Source: Fischerella sp. PCC 9605
GTDB taxonomy: Bacteria; Cyanobacteriota; Cyanobacteriia; Cyanobacteriales; Nostocaceae
Length of the DNA: 64,000 nt
Assembly (NCBI RefSeq): GCF_000517105.1
Contig: NZ_KI912149.1
Location: 260,712 to 324,711, forward strand
Direction of reading: 5' to 3'
Part shown: positions 1 through 7,988 of the stretch, in pieces
Layout of the letters: each line of letters starts with the position of its first letter
Numbering within the stretch: the stretch's first letter is position 1
Program-made: the position numbers and the translations under genes
The notes under the pieces: model-generated
Seen by the model: the letters and a program-made list of their open reading frames with translations, nothing else
What the model was told of the DNA's origin: nothing
Database searches by the model: none

Positions 1-115
1 AAATTTTCTTGCAACTGTTATTGAAGAAGCGCAAAATACATGGTGCTAATTTGTCTAAAATTGCATTACAGTTTGTAGTTCGGGTTGAGCAAAGCGAAAC
101 TACGATTATTTTCCC

Positions 116-139
116 GTAGAGACGCGATCGCGTCTCTAC
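116..139. repeat. 24-bp perfect palindrome with central HIP1
   Basis: Perfect palindrome starting GTAGAGACGC and centred on GCGATCGC, just past the 3' end of nadA. Such GTAGAGACGC palindromes are dispersed repeats in Nostocales genomes (family knowledge). Read in the nadA direction it is not followed by a T-run, so it is a weak candidate for an intrinsic terminator. Confidence 0.75.
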
Positions 140-162
140 AAGTTTTCCAAAACCCAACCTAA

Positions 163-1137
163 CTAAACACTCATCTCCAACATCCGCTGAATCGGACGCA
201 ACGCCGCCAGCCGTATCTCCTCAGACATGGTAATTTCCGGCGCACGATTTTTCATCGCCAAATACAGCTTTTCTAAGGTATTCAACCGCATAAACGGACA
301 CTCATTGCAATTGCAGTTATTTATTGGCGGTGCGGGAATAAAGCGCTTGTTAGGTGCTGCTTTTTGCATTTGGTGAATAATTCCCGGTTCCGTAGCAACA
401 ATAAATTCTTGAGTCGGGCTTTGTTGACAATACTTGAGTAAAGCTGCTGTAGAACCGATGAAACTAGCGTGACGCAATACCGTAGGTTCGCATTCTGGAT
501 GAGCGATCGCCTCTGCTTCTGGATGTGCAATTTTTAACTGCACAATTTTCTTTTCGGAAAAGGTTTCATGGACAATACAGCTACCTTGCCACAGCACCAA
601 ATTTCGCCCTGTCTGTTCGATCACGTACCGCCCTAAATTGCGGTCTGGGGCAAAAATAATCGGCACATCTTTGGGTATCTGCTGCACAATTTTGACAGCA
701 TTGGAGCTAGTACAGATAATATCGCTCATCGCCTTAATTTCGGCTGAGCAATTTATGTAAGAAACCACTAGGTGTCCTGGATGAGCAGCTTTAAAAGCTG
801 CAAAAGCCTCTGGAGGACAGGTGTCTGCTAAAGAACAACCAGCATTCAAATCTGGTAACAGCACCATTTTCTCGGGATTGAGAATCTTTGCCGTTTCTGC
901 CATGAAGTGAACACCAGCAAAGACGATTACATCAGCATTGGTGTCAGCCGCTGCTTTAGAAAGTTGTAGTGAATCCCCAATAAAGTCTGCTATATCCTGA
1001 ATATCTGGCTCTTGATAGTAATGGGCCAGGATAACTGCATTCAGTTCTTTTTTTAGGCTCTCAATAGCAGCAAATAAATCTAGTGGTAACGCACCCGGTT
1101 GGGTTTTATCCCGTTGAATAAGTGTAGTTGTAAACAC
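163..1137 (-). CDS. nadA: Quinolinate synthase NadA
   Basis: Condenses iminoaspartate with dihydroxyacetone phosphate to make quinolinate, the second step of de novo NAD synthesis, using an oxygen-sensitive [4Fe-4S] cluster in the cytosol. The 324-aa protein has the usual length. It shows the AHYYQ substrate motif (residues 38-42), Cys101 in NAGCSLA, Cys216 in HPEC and the C-terminal [10 protein letters not shown] cluster (Cys275/277/280); one Cys from each region is expected to ligate the cluster. The partner gene nadB is not in this window. It is transcribed toward the window start as a single gene, with a palindrome after its stop. The start is the first in-frame codon of a conserved-looking N-terminus. 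Identification is secure. Confidence 0.96.
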   Translation of the reverse strand: MFTTTLIQRDKTQPGALPLDLFAAIESLKKELNAVILAHYYQEPDIQDIADFIGDSLQLSKAAADTNADVIVFAGVHFMAETAKILNPEKMVLLPDLNAGCSLADTCPPEAFAAFKAAHPGHLVVSYINCSAEIKAMSDIICTSSNAVKIVQQIPKDVPIIFAPDRNLGRYVIEQTGRNLVLWQGSCIVHETFSEKKIVQLKIAHPEAEAIAHPECEPTVLRHASFIGSTAALLKYCQQSPTQEFIVATEPGIIHQMQKAAPNKRFIPAPPINNCNCNECPFMRLNTLEKLYLAMKNRAPEITMSEEIRLAALRPIQRMLEMSV

Positions 1138-1292
1138 AGTTAGGCGTAGCTTAATTTTGCAAATAATTGTCTTGTCTAAGCAATTATAGTAGTTTTTACC
1201 AAAAATGGGGGGAGGGTGATACTCCCTCTTGAGAGTTGTGCCAAAATCCTGATGAGTTGCCTATGCTGGAGACATATGGCAAGGAAAGTCGC

Positions 1293-2222
1293 ATGATCGG
1301 TCAGACAACTAATTCAAAAACCTTGAAAATCGCTGTAGTTGGAGATATTCACGACCAATGGGAAGTGGAAGATGGCAATGCACTCAAGCATCTGGGTGTT
1401 GACTTAGTGCTGTTTGTCGGGGATTTTGGCAACGAATCGGTAGAAGTGGTAAGAGCGATCGCATCCCTTGACATTCCCAAAGCAGCGGTAATGGGAAACC
1501 ACGATGCATGGTACACTGCCACAGAATGGGGACGCAAAAAGTGTCCCTACGACCGCTCTAAAGAAGACTGGGTGCAGGAACAGCTGGATTTATTAGGTGA
1601 AGCCCATGTTGGCTATGGGAAGTTGGATATTCCTGCTTTCAATTTGACTGTTGTGGGAGGCCGTCCCTTTAGCTGGGGTGGCCCGGAGTGGAGATTTGCC
1701 GACATCTGCAAAGAACGGTATGGTGTGACCGATCTTGATGAGTCAGCTACCCGGATTTTTGCAGCAGTCAAGAGTGCTGCTTATGAGACGATTATTTTTG
1801 TTGGTCATAATGGGCCTTCGGGGTTAGGCGATCGCCCAGAAGATCCCTGTGGCAAAGATTGGCATCCTATTGGTGGTGACTTCGGCGATCCTGATTTAGC
1901 CGAGGCGATATCTCAAACTCTCACTGCTGGTAAAACTGTTCCTCTGGTGACGTTTGGTCATATGCACCACACATTACGACACACCAAAAAAGTGCTGCGA
2001 AAGCGAGTATTTAGAAGTCCAGAAGGGATAGTTTACTTGAATGCAGCAAGTGTACCGAGAATCGTGGATAGTGATGGTCAAAAATTGCGGAATTTCTCGA
2101 TTGTTCTGCTAGAAGATGGTGTAGTTTCCCAAGCCTCTAGTGTCTGGATTGGCAATGACTATGATGTTGCGTCTGAGGAAATTTTGTATCAAAAATCCCG
2201 TTCAGTAGTGCAAACTGCATGA
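1293..2222 (+). CDS. Metallophosphoesterase, cyanobacterial type
   Basis: Calcineurin-like metallophosphoesterase of unknown substrate. All five metal-binding motifs are visible: GDIH (D-x-H), VGDFG (GD), GNHDAW (GNHD), VGHNG and the C-terminal GHMHH (GHxH). The open frame reaches back to a TTG at 1236. I chose ATG 1293 because AAGGA lies about 10 nt upstream and the conserved beta-strand KIAVVGD begins shortly after, giving 309 aa; ATG 1263 is an alternative. The gene is monocistronic, with a terminator-like hairpin at 2266-2295 between it and the tRNA. The family is widespread in cyanobacteria and plastids and has no firmly established role; nucleotide or phosphoprotein substrates are possible. 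Confidence 0.85.
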   Translation: MIGQTTNSKTLKIAVVGDIHDQWEVEDGNALKHLGVDLVLFVGDFGNESVEVVRAIASLDIPKAAVMGNHDAWYTATEWGRKKCPYDRSKEDWVQEQLDLLGEAHVGYGKLDIPAFNLTVVGGRPFSWGGPEWRFADICKERYGVTDLDESATRIFAAVKSAAYETIIFVGHNGPSGLGDRPEDPCGKDWHPIGGDFGDPDLAEAISQTLTAGKTVPLVTFGHMHHTLRHTKKVLRKRVFRSPEGIVYLNAASVPRIVDSDGQKLRNFSIVLLEDGVVSQASSVWIGNDYDVASEEILYQKSRSVVQTA

Positions 2223-2265
2223 ATCTGAGTTATAATTGTTTACTGGTCAGCTTTTGTAGCTGACA

Positions 2266-2295
2266 GCTGACGAATAAAGTTCGCCAGCTTTTTTT
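2266..2295 (+). terminator. Intrinsic terminator after metallophosphoesterase
   Basis: Stem CTGACGAA / TTCGCCAG (one mismatch) with a 5-nt loop, then C and seven T residues, ending immediately before tRNA-Ser. The preceding bases also hold a smaller GTCAGC...GCTGAC hairpin. Confidence 0.7.
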
Positions 2296-2380
2296 GGAGA
2301 GGTGGCAGAGTGGTCGAATGCGCTCGACTTGAAATCGAGTGATGTGAAAGCATCCGTGGGTTCGAATCCCACCCTCTCCG
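2296..2380 (+). tRNA. tRNA-Ser (anticodon UGA)
   Basis: An 85-nt class II tRNA: acceptor stem GGAGAGG paired with CCTCTCC plus discriminator G, anticodon stem CTCGA/TCGAG around loop CTTGAAA (anticodon TGA), a long variable arm (GTGATG..AAGCATC region), and the T-loop GGTTCGAATCC. CCA is not encoded. The UGA anticodon reads UCA and other UCN codons. A PIN-domain remnant begins directly after it, suggesting past insertion or deletion at the tRNA 3' end. Confidence 0.97.
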
Positions 2381-2397
2381 TTTGAGAATGTTATTAA

Positions 2398-2766
2398 ATT
2401 CGTGCAGGACTTTACCCTACTGCGAAAGTTTCAGCAGATTTAGCTACTCTCAAAGCATTTCCCTTGCGTGTCATTTCTACAGCTGACTTAATGGCGGATG
2501 CTGTGAGTATCGCCTTGACTTATGGAATTTCTGCTTACGATGCTTCCGATGTTGCACTTGCACAGCAGGTTGGTACTACGCTACTAACTCTAGACCAACG
2601 TTTAGTCAGAGCTTTAGCTACTTCATCTTACGATATTTGCTTATTTAATGACTTCGAGGTTCACCGCTACCTTGAATGTGGGAAATGTCCGCCTGATGAG
2701 CGATATGTTTGCCACAGTTCCAAACTCAGAATACAGGTCATTAACCACACTATCCCAGCAGCATAG
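2398..2766 (+). pseudogene. 5'-truncated PIN-domain (VapC-like) remnant
   Basis: The frame opens right after a TAA at 2395-2397 and reads IRAGLYPTAKVSADLATLKAF, then continues through residues typical of the C-terminal half of VapC-type PIN ribonucleases: STADLMADAVSIALTYGISAYDASDVALAQ, TTLLTLDQRLVRAL and YDICLF. The D in AYDASDVALA and the D in TLDQRL match the conserved acidic positions of the PIN active site. The N-terminal half with the first catalytic Asp is missing, no antitoxin gene lies upstream (tRNA-Ser is there instead), and the 3' end runs about 100 nt into the convergent PAP2 gene. A TTG at 2464 could start translation, but the product would lack half of the fold. This is best read as a decayed toxin gene. 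Confidence 0.7.
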
Positions 2767-3344
2767 CCAGCTGCTACATCGGTAGGCCAGTGTACGCCCA
2801 GATAAAGCCGACTAAAACCAATTGCTACAATTAATATAACGGTGAAGGCAAAAATCCATCCCCGCCAACGACGAAATTGCTTCGCCAGAAGATAACCAAT
2901 GAAACCATAAATGACTAATGAAATCATGGCATGACCGCTAGGAAAACTGTATTGACCGACGTCAACGATACGGTTCCACAGCGCCGGACGTGTCCTACCA
3001 AATATTAATTTCAACAAATAATTTAAGCCGATCGCACCAACTGCGGCTATGCCTAAAGTCGTTGCTTGTGAGTGGCGATGATAATAAAGTAGCCAAGTTG
3101 CCAATACCAAGCAAATCAACAGTAAAAACACTGGCTCACCAATAAAAGTGATACCAAGCATAATGCGATCGCCTAATGGCGTGTGTAGTTTCCGAATTGC
3201 TAGTAAAATGTTTTCGTCAAACCTTTGGGTTTCTTGTTCTAGAACTTCGTCGGCGATCTGAGCAAATACCCACAAAGCTAAGGCCGAAAGCAGCAACCCT
3301 AATAATCTAATGCTGAATATCAGCGAAAAAATCCGCGATCGCAT
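2667..3344 (-). CDS. PAP2-family membrane phosphatase
   Basis: Integral-membrane acid phosphatase of the PAP2/type 2 phosphatidic acid phosphatase family, likely acting on lipid phosphates such as phosphatidate or undecaprenyl diphosphate. The 225-aa protein has about six hydrophobic segments and the full three-part signature: KLIFGRTRP (KxxxxxxRP), PSGHAM (PSGH) and SRLYLGVHWPTDV (SRxxxxxHxxxD). An N-terminal hydrophobic segment (residues 8-28) probably serves as membrane anchor. It is transcribed in the same direction as the small HTH gene upstream (about 24 nt gap), so the two may form an operon. Its 3' end overlaps the decayed PIN frame on the other strand. The exact substrate cannot be read from sequence. 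Confidence 0.88.
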   Translation of the reverse strand: MRSRIFSLIFSIRLLGLLLSALALWVFAQIADEVLEQETQRFDENILLAIRKLHTPLGDRIMLGITFIGEPVFLLLICLVLATWLLYYHRHSQATTLGIAAVGAIGLNYLLKLIFGRTRPALWNRIVDVGQYSFPSGHAMISLVIYGFIGYLLAKQFRRWRGWIFAFTVILIVAIGFSRLYLGVHWPTDVAAGYAAGIVWLMTCILSLELWQTYRSSGGHFPHSR

Positions 3345-3368
3345 TTACTACCGTTTTTACTTTTGCAG

Positions 3369-3581
3369 CTATTCTTCTACTACTTCAACCAAGTCTTCAA
3401 TCATCACGTCTAACGCACGTGCCATCTTCAGAATCGAGGTAAAATCTACCATTGCCAGCCCTGGCGATCGCGCGTAGGCTCTCACTGAACTGTAGGCTAC
3501 TCCCGAATGGTCAGAGACATCCTTTAGCGTCCAACCTTTTTCATCCGCAAATTCCCTAATTCGCAGCCTAATCAGCCCCAT
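3369..3581 (-). CDS. Small XRE-type helix-turn-helix protein
   Basis: A 70-aa protein that is almost entirely one HTH domain: IREFADEKGWTLKDVSDHSG forms the first two helices and VAYSSVRAYAR the recognition region, followed by a helical tail ending EDLVEVVEE. The size fits stand-alone Cro/CI-like regulators, many of which are antitoxin-like or phage-derived. Here there is no partner toxin; the neighbour downstream is the PAP2 phosphatase on the same strand. The target is unknown. A HIP1 site lies within the gene. Confidence 0.75.
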   Translation of the reverse strand: MGLIRLRIREFADEKGWTLKDVSDHSGVAYSSVRAYARSPGLAMVDFTSILKMARALDVMIEDLVEVVEE

Positions 3582-3772
3582 CTCAATCTTGACAAAAGAT
3601 AAAATTGTATCGTTTAATTATTACACTTTAAAAAACGATCTCCCTCCGGCGTAGGAAACTGAAGGGCGATCGCATTCACATTCAATAAAATCCCTTAAAA
3701 CAAATACACCTGTCTGTTGAAGGCCATTAGCCAAAGCATCTAAATGTATTCATCCTATAAGGATTTTTCTAT

Positions 3773-4315
3773 ATGTTATCATTACCTAAACCAAAAGCGC
3801 TTGTCATCCGGGAGTCAAAAATTGTCCATAAATCGCGCATCATCCACGCATTAGCGCGATTTGTTACTGAAGAAGCTGTGTGCTTGATGTTTAACATCCA
3901 GCTAGAAGATATTTATGTTGTGGAATGTTGGCGCTACATGGTTTATGTTCATGCCAAGGGTGTGAGTAAGTTTGTTAGCTATGCAGATTTTCCACCAATT
4001 GTGGGAGTCAAGCCACCCACACCAGCAGAAATGCTCAAATGGCGTAAGCGCTGGCGAAAACAGTCAAATGCTGTATATAGGAAGCAAGCTCCCAAATGGT
4101 GGGCAGAGTTTTTTGCTTATGAATTTTGGCAAGTTTTCTCAGAGCCTGCGCTGCACAGTTGGGCTGAGTTAGTAGAGTTAATTAAATTTGCATTTAATGA
4201 AGAAACGTTGCAGATACTCCAAGAAGAGTTGTTAGTTGTTAGTTGTTTGGTGTTTGGAACAACAACCAACAATCAACAACCAACCATCAACTTTATTCCG
4301 AAAGCTTTTTCCTAG
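3773..4315 (+). CDS. Hypothetical protein with repeat-derived C-terminus
   Basis: No family recognised. The 180-aa product is basic in the middle (KWRKRWRKQS) and rich in Trp/Phe/Tyr (PKWWAEFFAYEFWQVF), with no signal peptide or clear membrane segment. Upstream ATAAGGATTTTTCTAT offers AAGGA as ribosome-binding site for the ATG. The last 25 or so residues (LLVVSCLVFGTTTNNQQPTINF) are encoded by an inverted heptamer-type repeat that elsewhere in this window is intergenic, so the ancestral stop was probably lost or moved when the repeat inserted. It ends inside the convergent S1-protein gene (23-nt overlap). It looks like a cyanobacteria-restricted protein; function unknown. Confidence 0.7.
   Translation: MLSLPKPKALVIRESKIVHKSRIIHALARFVTEEAVCLMFNIQLEDIYVVECWRYMVYVHAKGVSKFVSYADFPPIVGVKPPTPAEMLKWRKRWRKQSNAVYRKQAPKWWAEFFAYEFWQVFSEPALHSWAELVELIKFAFNEETLQILQEELLVVSCLVFGTTTNNQQPTINFIPKAFS
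4226..4292. repeat. Inverted heptamer-type repeat (TTGTTAG / CAACAAC)
   Basis: The left arm carries repeated GTTGTTAGTTG units and the right arm CAACAACCAACAATCAAC, able to fold into a long hairpin. It forms the 3' end of the hypothetical gene at 3773-4315 and abuts the convergent S1-protein gene, so it may also serve as a bidirectional terminator. Confidence 0.7.
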
Positions 4316-5210
4316 CTCGTTCTGCACGCGCTTCGGCAGAAGCCATAACTTCTTCCATATTTTCTAGCACTTCACCAGGGAAATTTTCTAGAACTCTGGT
4401 CGAAAGAGCAACTCGACTTTTTCCTTCGTCTAAATCAATAATTACAGCTTTAATCGACTGACCAACTTGAAATACCTTTTCGAGATTGTCAATAAACTTC
4501 TGAGTTACCTGCTTGATATGAAGTAGGGCGCTAACGCCATCTAAATCTACAAATACACCAAAAGGTTTGATACCAGTTACTTTTCCTTCCACTAACTGAC
4601 CTAGTTCCAAATTACTGAAGCTAGCAGAACGAGTTGCTAAGCGCTGGGAAAGTATGAGTTTTTTGTTATTGCGATCAACTTCCAAAAAACTAACGGTTAG
4701 AGTTTGTCCTTTAAGTGATTCTAAGTTCTCACGCTCCAGTAAGTGCGATCGCGGAATAAATCCCCGCAATCCCTGAATCTCGACGGTAACACCGCCTTTG
4801 TTCACATTCAATACCCGCACTTCCACTGTTTGGGAATTTTCCTGCATTTGCGCTAGTCGTTCCCAAATATGTTTAATTTCTAGCTGTCGCCGCGAAAGGG
4901 TTACTTGACCTTCTGCATCTTGTTCGCGGATAATCAAAAACTCTAGTTCCTCATTCAGCGGCAGCACCTCAGATAAATCTATTACTGTTCTCAAAGCAGC
5001 CTCTTCGCGGGGAAGGAAAGCAGACGCTTTGCCACCAATATCTACATAGGCTCCATCTGGATCTAACTGGAACACTTTTCCGTGTACTACCTGTCCCTTC
5101 TGAAACTGGTAGTCATGTTGTTCCAGCGCTTTGGCAAAATCGTCGAGTGAAAAAGAAGAATTGGCTTTTTGAGAAAGTTTAGTTTCAGAATTCATGACTT
5201 GTGAAAACAA
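4293..5210 (-). CDS. S1 RNA-binding domain protein (ribosomal S1-like)
   Basis: A 305-aa protein with three S1 (OB-fold) RNA-binding domains in series: about residues 37-110 (GQVVHGKVFQLDPDGAYVDI), 120-190 (VEVRVLNVNKGGVTVEI, FIPRSH) and 203-275 (GQLVEGKVTGIKPFGVFVDL, ALLHIKQ). Cyanobacterial S1 proteins are shorter than the six-domain E. coli S1; a 300-aa three-domain form matches the second cyanobacterial paralogue (Rps1b-type), but paralogue assignment is inference. The likely role is mRNA binding at the small ribosomal subunit or RNA chaperoning in the cytosol. The C-terminus is basic (RAERARKKLSE). It is followed after about 60 nt by the dienelactone hydrolase gene upstream on the same strand. 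Confidence 0.88.
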   Translation of the reverse strand: MFSQVMNSETKLSQKANSSFSLDDFAKALEQHDYQFQKGQVVHGKVFQLDPDGAYVDIGGKASAFLPREEAALRTVIDLSEVLPLNEELEFLIIREQDAEGQVTLSRRQLEIKHIWERLAQMQENSQTVEVRVLNVNKGGVTVEIQGLRGFIPRSHLLERENLESLKGQTLTVSFLEVDRNNKKLILSQRLATRSASFSNLELGQLVEGKVTGIKPFGVFVDLDGVSALLHIKQVTQKFIDNLEKVFQVGQSIKAVIIDLDEGKSRVALSTRVLENFPGEVLENMEEVMASAEARAERARKKLSE

Positions 5211-5221
5211 ATTGCTAATTA

Positions 5222-5275
5222 GTCCATTGTCAATAATCCATAGTCCAAAGCTATTGACTATTGACTTTTGACTAG
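5222..5275. repeat. Heptamer-type repeat between S1 and hydrolase genes
   Basis: Imperfect runs of the ATTGACT / CCATAGT type (CTATTGACTATTGACTTTTGACT), one of several families of short tandem repeats seen between genes in this window. Confidence 0.6.
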
Positions 5276-6033
5276 TTGTTATCTACATGTTGTAGTTGTT
5301 GTGCAAACAGCTGTTTTACTTGCTCCCAAGCATCGGCCGCAGCTTTAGGATTATAGCTAGCACGTTGGTCACAGAAAAATCCGTGGTCAGCTCCATCGTA
5401 GCGAAACACGCGATGAGGAATATTATATTTTTCTAACTCAGCCTCAATTTGGTCTACTTGTTCAACGGGAATGCTGGCGTCTTCCATGCCAAAGAAAGCG
5501 TAGAGGGTGCCTGGAATTTCTTTTGTGCGAGTGATAGTGGGTTCGCCGCCTCCAGGTGTAGCAGTAGTAATACGTGCACCATAAAAAGAAGCAGTAGCTT
5601 TGATATCTGGTAGAGTAGCTGCAAGATATGCTACATGACCGCCAAAGCAAAAACCTATGCAACCAAAACCATCTTTTTTCACTTCTGGCAAGGTTTTTAG
5701 ATAGTCAATCGCTGTTTGAATATCGCTCAAAAGTTCCGATGCTTTGCTTTGCCCCCAAGCGTAGTTTCTCCCAATTTCTATCGCTTCTGGTGTATAACCT
5801 GTTTCAAAACCAGGAGCCAGACGTTGGAATAGTGCAGGTGCGATCGCTACATAACCTTCTTTGGCAATTCGTTCTGTGACATCGCGGATATGAGAGTTTA
5901 CTCCAAAAATCTCCTGCAAAACTACAATTCCTGGGTAAGAACCTGGTTCTGTTGGCTTGGCGAGATATGCTGCTATATCCAAATCACCTTGCGAAAGGTT
6001 AACCGTTGTGGTATCGATTGCTAGCTCTGTCAT
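5272..6033 (-). CDS. Dienelactone hydrolase family protein
   Basis: Alpha/beta hydrolase of the dienelactone hydrolase (carboxymethylenebutenolidase) family. It has the Cys nucleophile elbow GFCFGGH in place of the usual GxSxG, the Asp-containing strand near FFGMEDASIPV and the catalytic His in YDGADHGFF. The C-terminal AAADAWEQVKQLF helix is also typical. ATG 6033 (MTELAIDTT) is chosen because it begins the conserved N-terminus; the frame runs to 6081, and ATG 6039 is an alternative. Length 253 aa, normal for the family. In cyanobacteria these enzymes are not tied to aromatic catabolism, so the real substrate is unknown. It is monocistronic or coupled to the S1 gene downstream. Confidence 0.88.
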   Translation of the reverse strand: MTELAIDTTTVNLSQGDLDIAAYLAKPTEPGSYPGIVVLQEIFGVNSHIRDVTERIAKEGYVAIAPALFQRLAPGFETGYTPEAIEIGRNYAWGQSKASELLSDIQTAIDYLKTLPEVKKDGFGCIGFCFGGHVAYLAATLPDIKATASFYGARITTATPGGGEPTITRTKEIPGTLYAFFGMEDASIPVEQVDQIEAELEKYNIPHRVFRYDGADHGFFCDQRASYNPKAAADAWEQVKQLFAQQLQHVDNN

Positions 6034-6243
6034 AATCATTTTTACCAGTACTATGTAATTATTTAGATCTACTCTATGCAAATGTTTCTAGGTTATCTCA
6101 AATCAAATTATTAATAACTATTGATAATATGATGAATGCACCAGAAATTTTCCTCAGAGGATTTGAATGTATAAATAAAATATTTGACAAGTAGCATTTG
6201 CAACTGGTCGCAGGTTGCTACTAGTACCTTTGGAGGCTTGGTG

Positions 6244-7227
6244 ATGATTCAGTTCCGTATTCAGCCAGACAGTGAAATTCCCGCATCTACCCAGCTGTTT
6301 AATCAAATTAGGTTTGCGATCGCATCTCGGCAATATCCACCTGGTTACAAATTGCCGAGTACACGGGCGCTAGCAATGCAGACTGGGCTACACCGTAACA
6401 CTATTAGCAAAGTTTACCGCCAACTGGAGGAAGACGGACTGGTAGAAAGTCTTGCTGGTTCGGGGATTTATGTCCGCGCTCAAGGCCATGAGGGTGGTAG
6501 TAGACTGCAATCGCCGATTCTTAAAGAACATCCCCAAGCATACAAAATTGTCCAGCAAGCACTGGACGAGTTGCTTTCTCAAGGCTGTTCGCTCAATCAA
6601 GCACGAGAAATATTTTTGGCGGAAATTGACTGGCGCTTGCGTTGTAGTGCAAGGGTGTTAGTGACGGTTCCATCTGCTGATATCGGTGCTGGGGAACTAA
6701 TGGTCTATGAATTGGAACAAACTTTGAAAATACCAGTACAGCTAGTCACGATGGAAGAATTAGCTGCTGTGCTTGATAAAACTACCTCTGCTACAGTTGT
6801 CACCAGTCGATATTTTATTGGCGATGTAGAAGTAATCGCAGCGCCAAAATCGGTACGTGTCATTCCCCTTGATATCTACGACTACGCCAAAGAAGTAGAC
6901 CTTCTCAAAAGCCTACCAAAAGATAGCTGTGTTGGCATAGTTAGTCTTAGTTCTGGCATTGTACGCGCCGCAGAAGTTATCCTTCACGGTTTGCGAGGAG
7001 ATGAACTACTTGTGATGACTGCACAACCAAAAGATAGTTACAAGCTTCACGCCATCGTCAAGCGGGCACAGTTAATTATCAGCGATCAGGCAAGTTTTAC
7101 AGCCGTACAAACAGCAGTGCAAATGTTGCAAGAAGACATTATTCGTCCACCCAAGCTAGTTCGCTGCGAGAATTATATTGGTACCACATCGATTAACTTG
7201 TTGAAAAGAGAACTAGGTTTGGCTTAA
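6244..7227 (+). CDS. GntR-family transcriptional regulator
   Basis: An N-terminal winged helix-turn-helix of GntR type covers about residues 14-75: QLFNQIRFAIASRQYPPGYKLPSTR, ALAMQTGLHRNTISKVYRQLEEDG and LVESLAGSGIYVRAQ. The remaining 250 residues are an alpha/beta region that I cannot assign to a known ligand-binding or aminotransferase family; it lacks the PLP-lysine pattern of MocR-type regulators. The start is set by GGAGG at 6232-6236; ATG 6244 or the GTG at 6241 both fit its spacing. It faces away from the dienelactone hydrolase gene, which it might control from the shared upstream region, and is followed by the nitroreductase gene across a repeat hairpin. Confidence 0.85.
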   Translation: MIQFRIQPDSEIPASTQLFNQIRFAIASRQYPPGYKLPSTRALAMQTGLHRNTISKVYRQLEEDGLVESLAGSGIYVRAQGHEGGSRLQSPILKEHPQAYKIVQQALDELLSQGCSLNQAREIFLAEIDWRLRCSARVLVTVPSADIGAGELMVYELEQTLKIPVQLVTMEELAAVLDKTTSATVVTSRYFIGDVEVIAAPKSVRVIPLDIYDYAKEVDLLKSLPKDSCVGIVSLSSGIVRAAEVILHGLRGDELLVMTAQPKDSYKLHAIVKRAQLIISDQASFTAVQTAVQMLQEDIIRPPKLVRCENYIGTTSINLLKRELGLA

Positions 7228-7303
7228 TTGTTGTTTGTTGGTTGTTGGTGGTTGGTTGGAACAAACACCAAACAACAAACAACAAACAACCAACAACAAA
7301 TAA
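7228..7303. repeat. Inverted TTGTTGG/CCAACAA repeat
   Basis: Left arm TTGTTTGTTGGTTGTTGG and right arm AACAACAAACAACCAACAAC can pair into a long hairpin around GGAACAAACACC. It lies between the GntR gene and the nitroreductase gene and resembles repeats at 4226, 22640, 41236 and 57802. It obscures the nitroreductase start by leaving the frame open upstream. Confidence 0.75.
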
Positions 7304-7316
7304 CTCACCAAGAATC

Positions 7317-7988
7317 ATGACTGTTGAAATGCAACCCTCTATTGATCTAGTGGAAGCGATCAAGCAGCGCCGTGCTGCTAGAGCATTCAAGCCCGATCCT
7401 CTTGCGGATGAGCTTTTGCAAGCAATTCTTGAGTTGGGTGTGCGATCGCCTTCAGGTTATAATCTCCAGCCTTGGCGATTTATAGTTGTCAGAGAGCAAC
7501 AGAATAAGGAAAAGCTCAAAGCTTGTGCCTTTAACCAGCGCCAAGTGGGAGAAGCACCAGTGGTATTAATTTGTTGTAGCGATCGCCGTGCAGCAGATTT
7601 AGAAAATATCGAAGCTGTCATACATCTAGCGGAGGAAAGGGGTGTCATGACTGATAGCTATGCTGAGTATATGCGCTCAGGCATTCCCCAATTCTTTGCA
7701 AATCACCCCAGCTTTGGCACAATCGAAGCTTGGACTAATCGCCACACAATGCTAGCCGTGGCTCACATGATGATTGTGGCGAAAAGCTATGGTGTTGATA
7801 GCTGTCCAATGGAAGGATTTGTCACCTCTCAAGTAAAAGAGGCTTTCCGGATTCCGGAGGAAGTGGATGTTTGTTGTTTGCTAGCGCTAGGCTATGCTGA
7901 TGAACCCTTCAAACAATATGGCGGACGCTTCGGTATTGAGCAAGTTTGCTTTGGCGAAAGCTATGGCGAATCTTTCCGACTGAGTTAA
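7317..7988 (+). CDS. Nitroreductase family flavoprotein
   Basis: FMN-dependent NAD(P)H oxidoreductase of the nitroreductase superfamily. Visible hallmarks are the N-terminal IKQRRAARAFKPDPL (FMN phosphate-binding Arg pair), the SPSGYNLQPWRFIVV segment, VAHMMIVAKSYGVDSCPMEGF near the isoalloxazine ring, and the C-terminal LALGYADEP. ATG 7317 (MTVEMQPSIDLVE) gives 223 aa, a normal length; the frame upstream of it is only repeat sequence. It may reduce quinones, nitro compounds or other small electrophiles; the sequence does not tell which. The gene ends 4 nt past the end of the convergent hydrolase gene. Confidence 0.9.
   Translation: MTVEMQPSIDLVEAIKQRRAARAFKPDPLADELLQAILELGVRSPSGYNLQPWRFIVVREQQNKEKLKACAFNQRQVGEAPVVLICCSDRRAADLENIEAVIHLAEERGVMTDSYAEYMRSGIPQFFANHPSFGTIEAWTNRHTMLAVAHMMIVAKSYGVDSCPMEGFVTSQVKEAFRIPEEVDVCCLLALGYADEPFKQYGGRFGIEQVCFGESYGESFRLS

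Noticed and set aside
1-118. Possible gene end at the window start
   Set aside because: Two open frames exist (ending at 49 and at 118), but neither has a recognisable sequence and the second is repeat-like; a gene call would be a guess.
116-139. Palindrome as rho-independent terminator of nadA
   Set aside because: No T-run follows on the nadA strand; recorded as a repeat instead.
2464-2766. Intact PIN toxin gene from TTG 2464
   Set aside because: It would lack the N-terminal half and first catalytic Asp of the fold.
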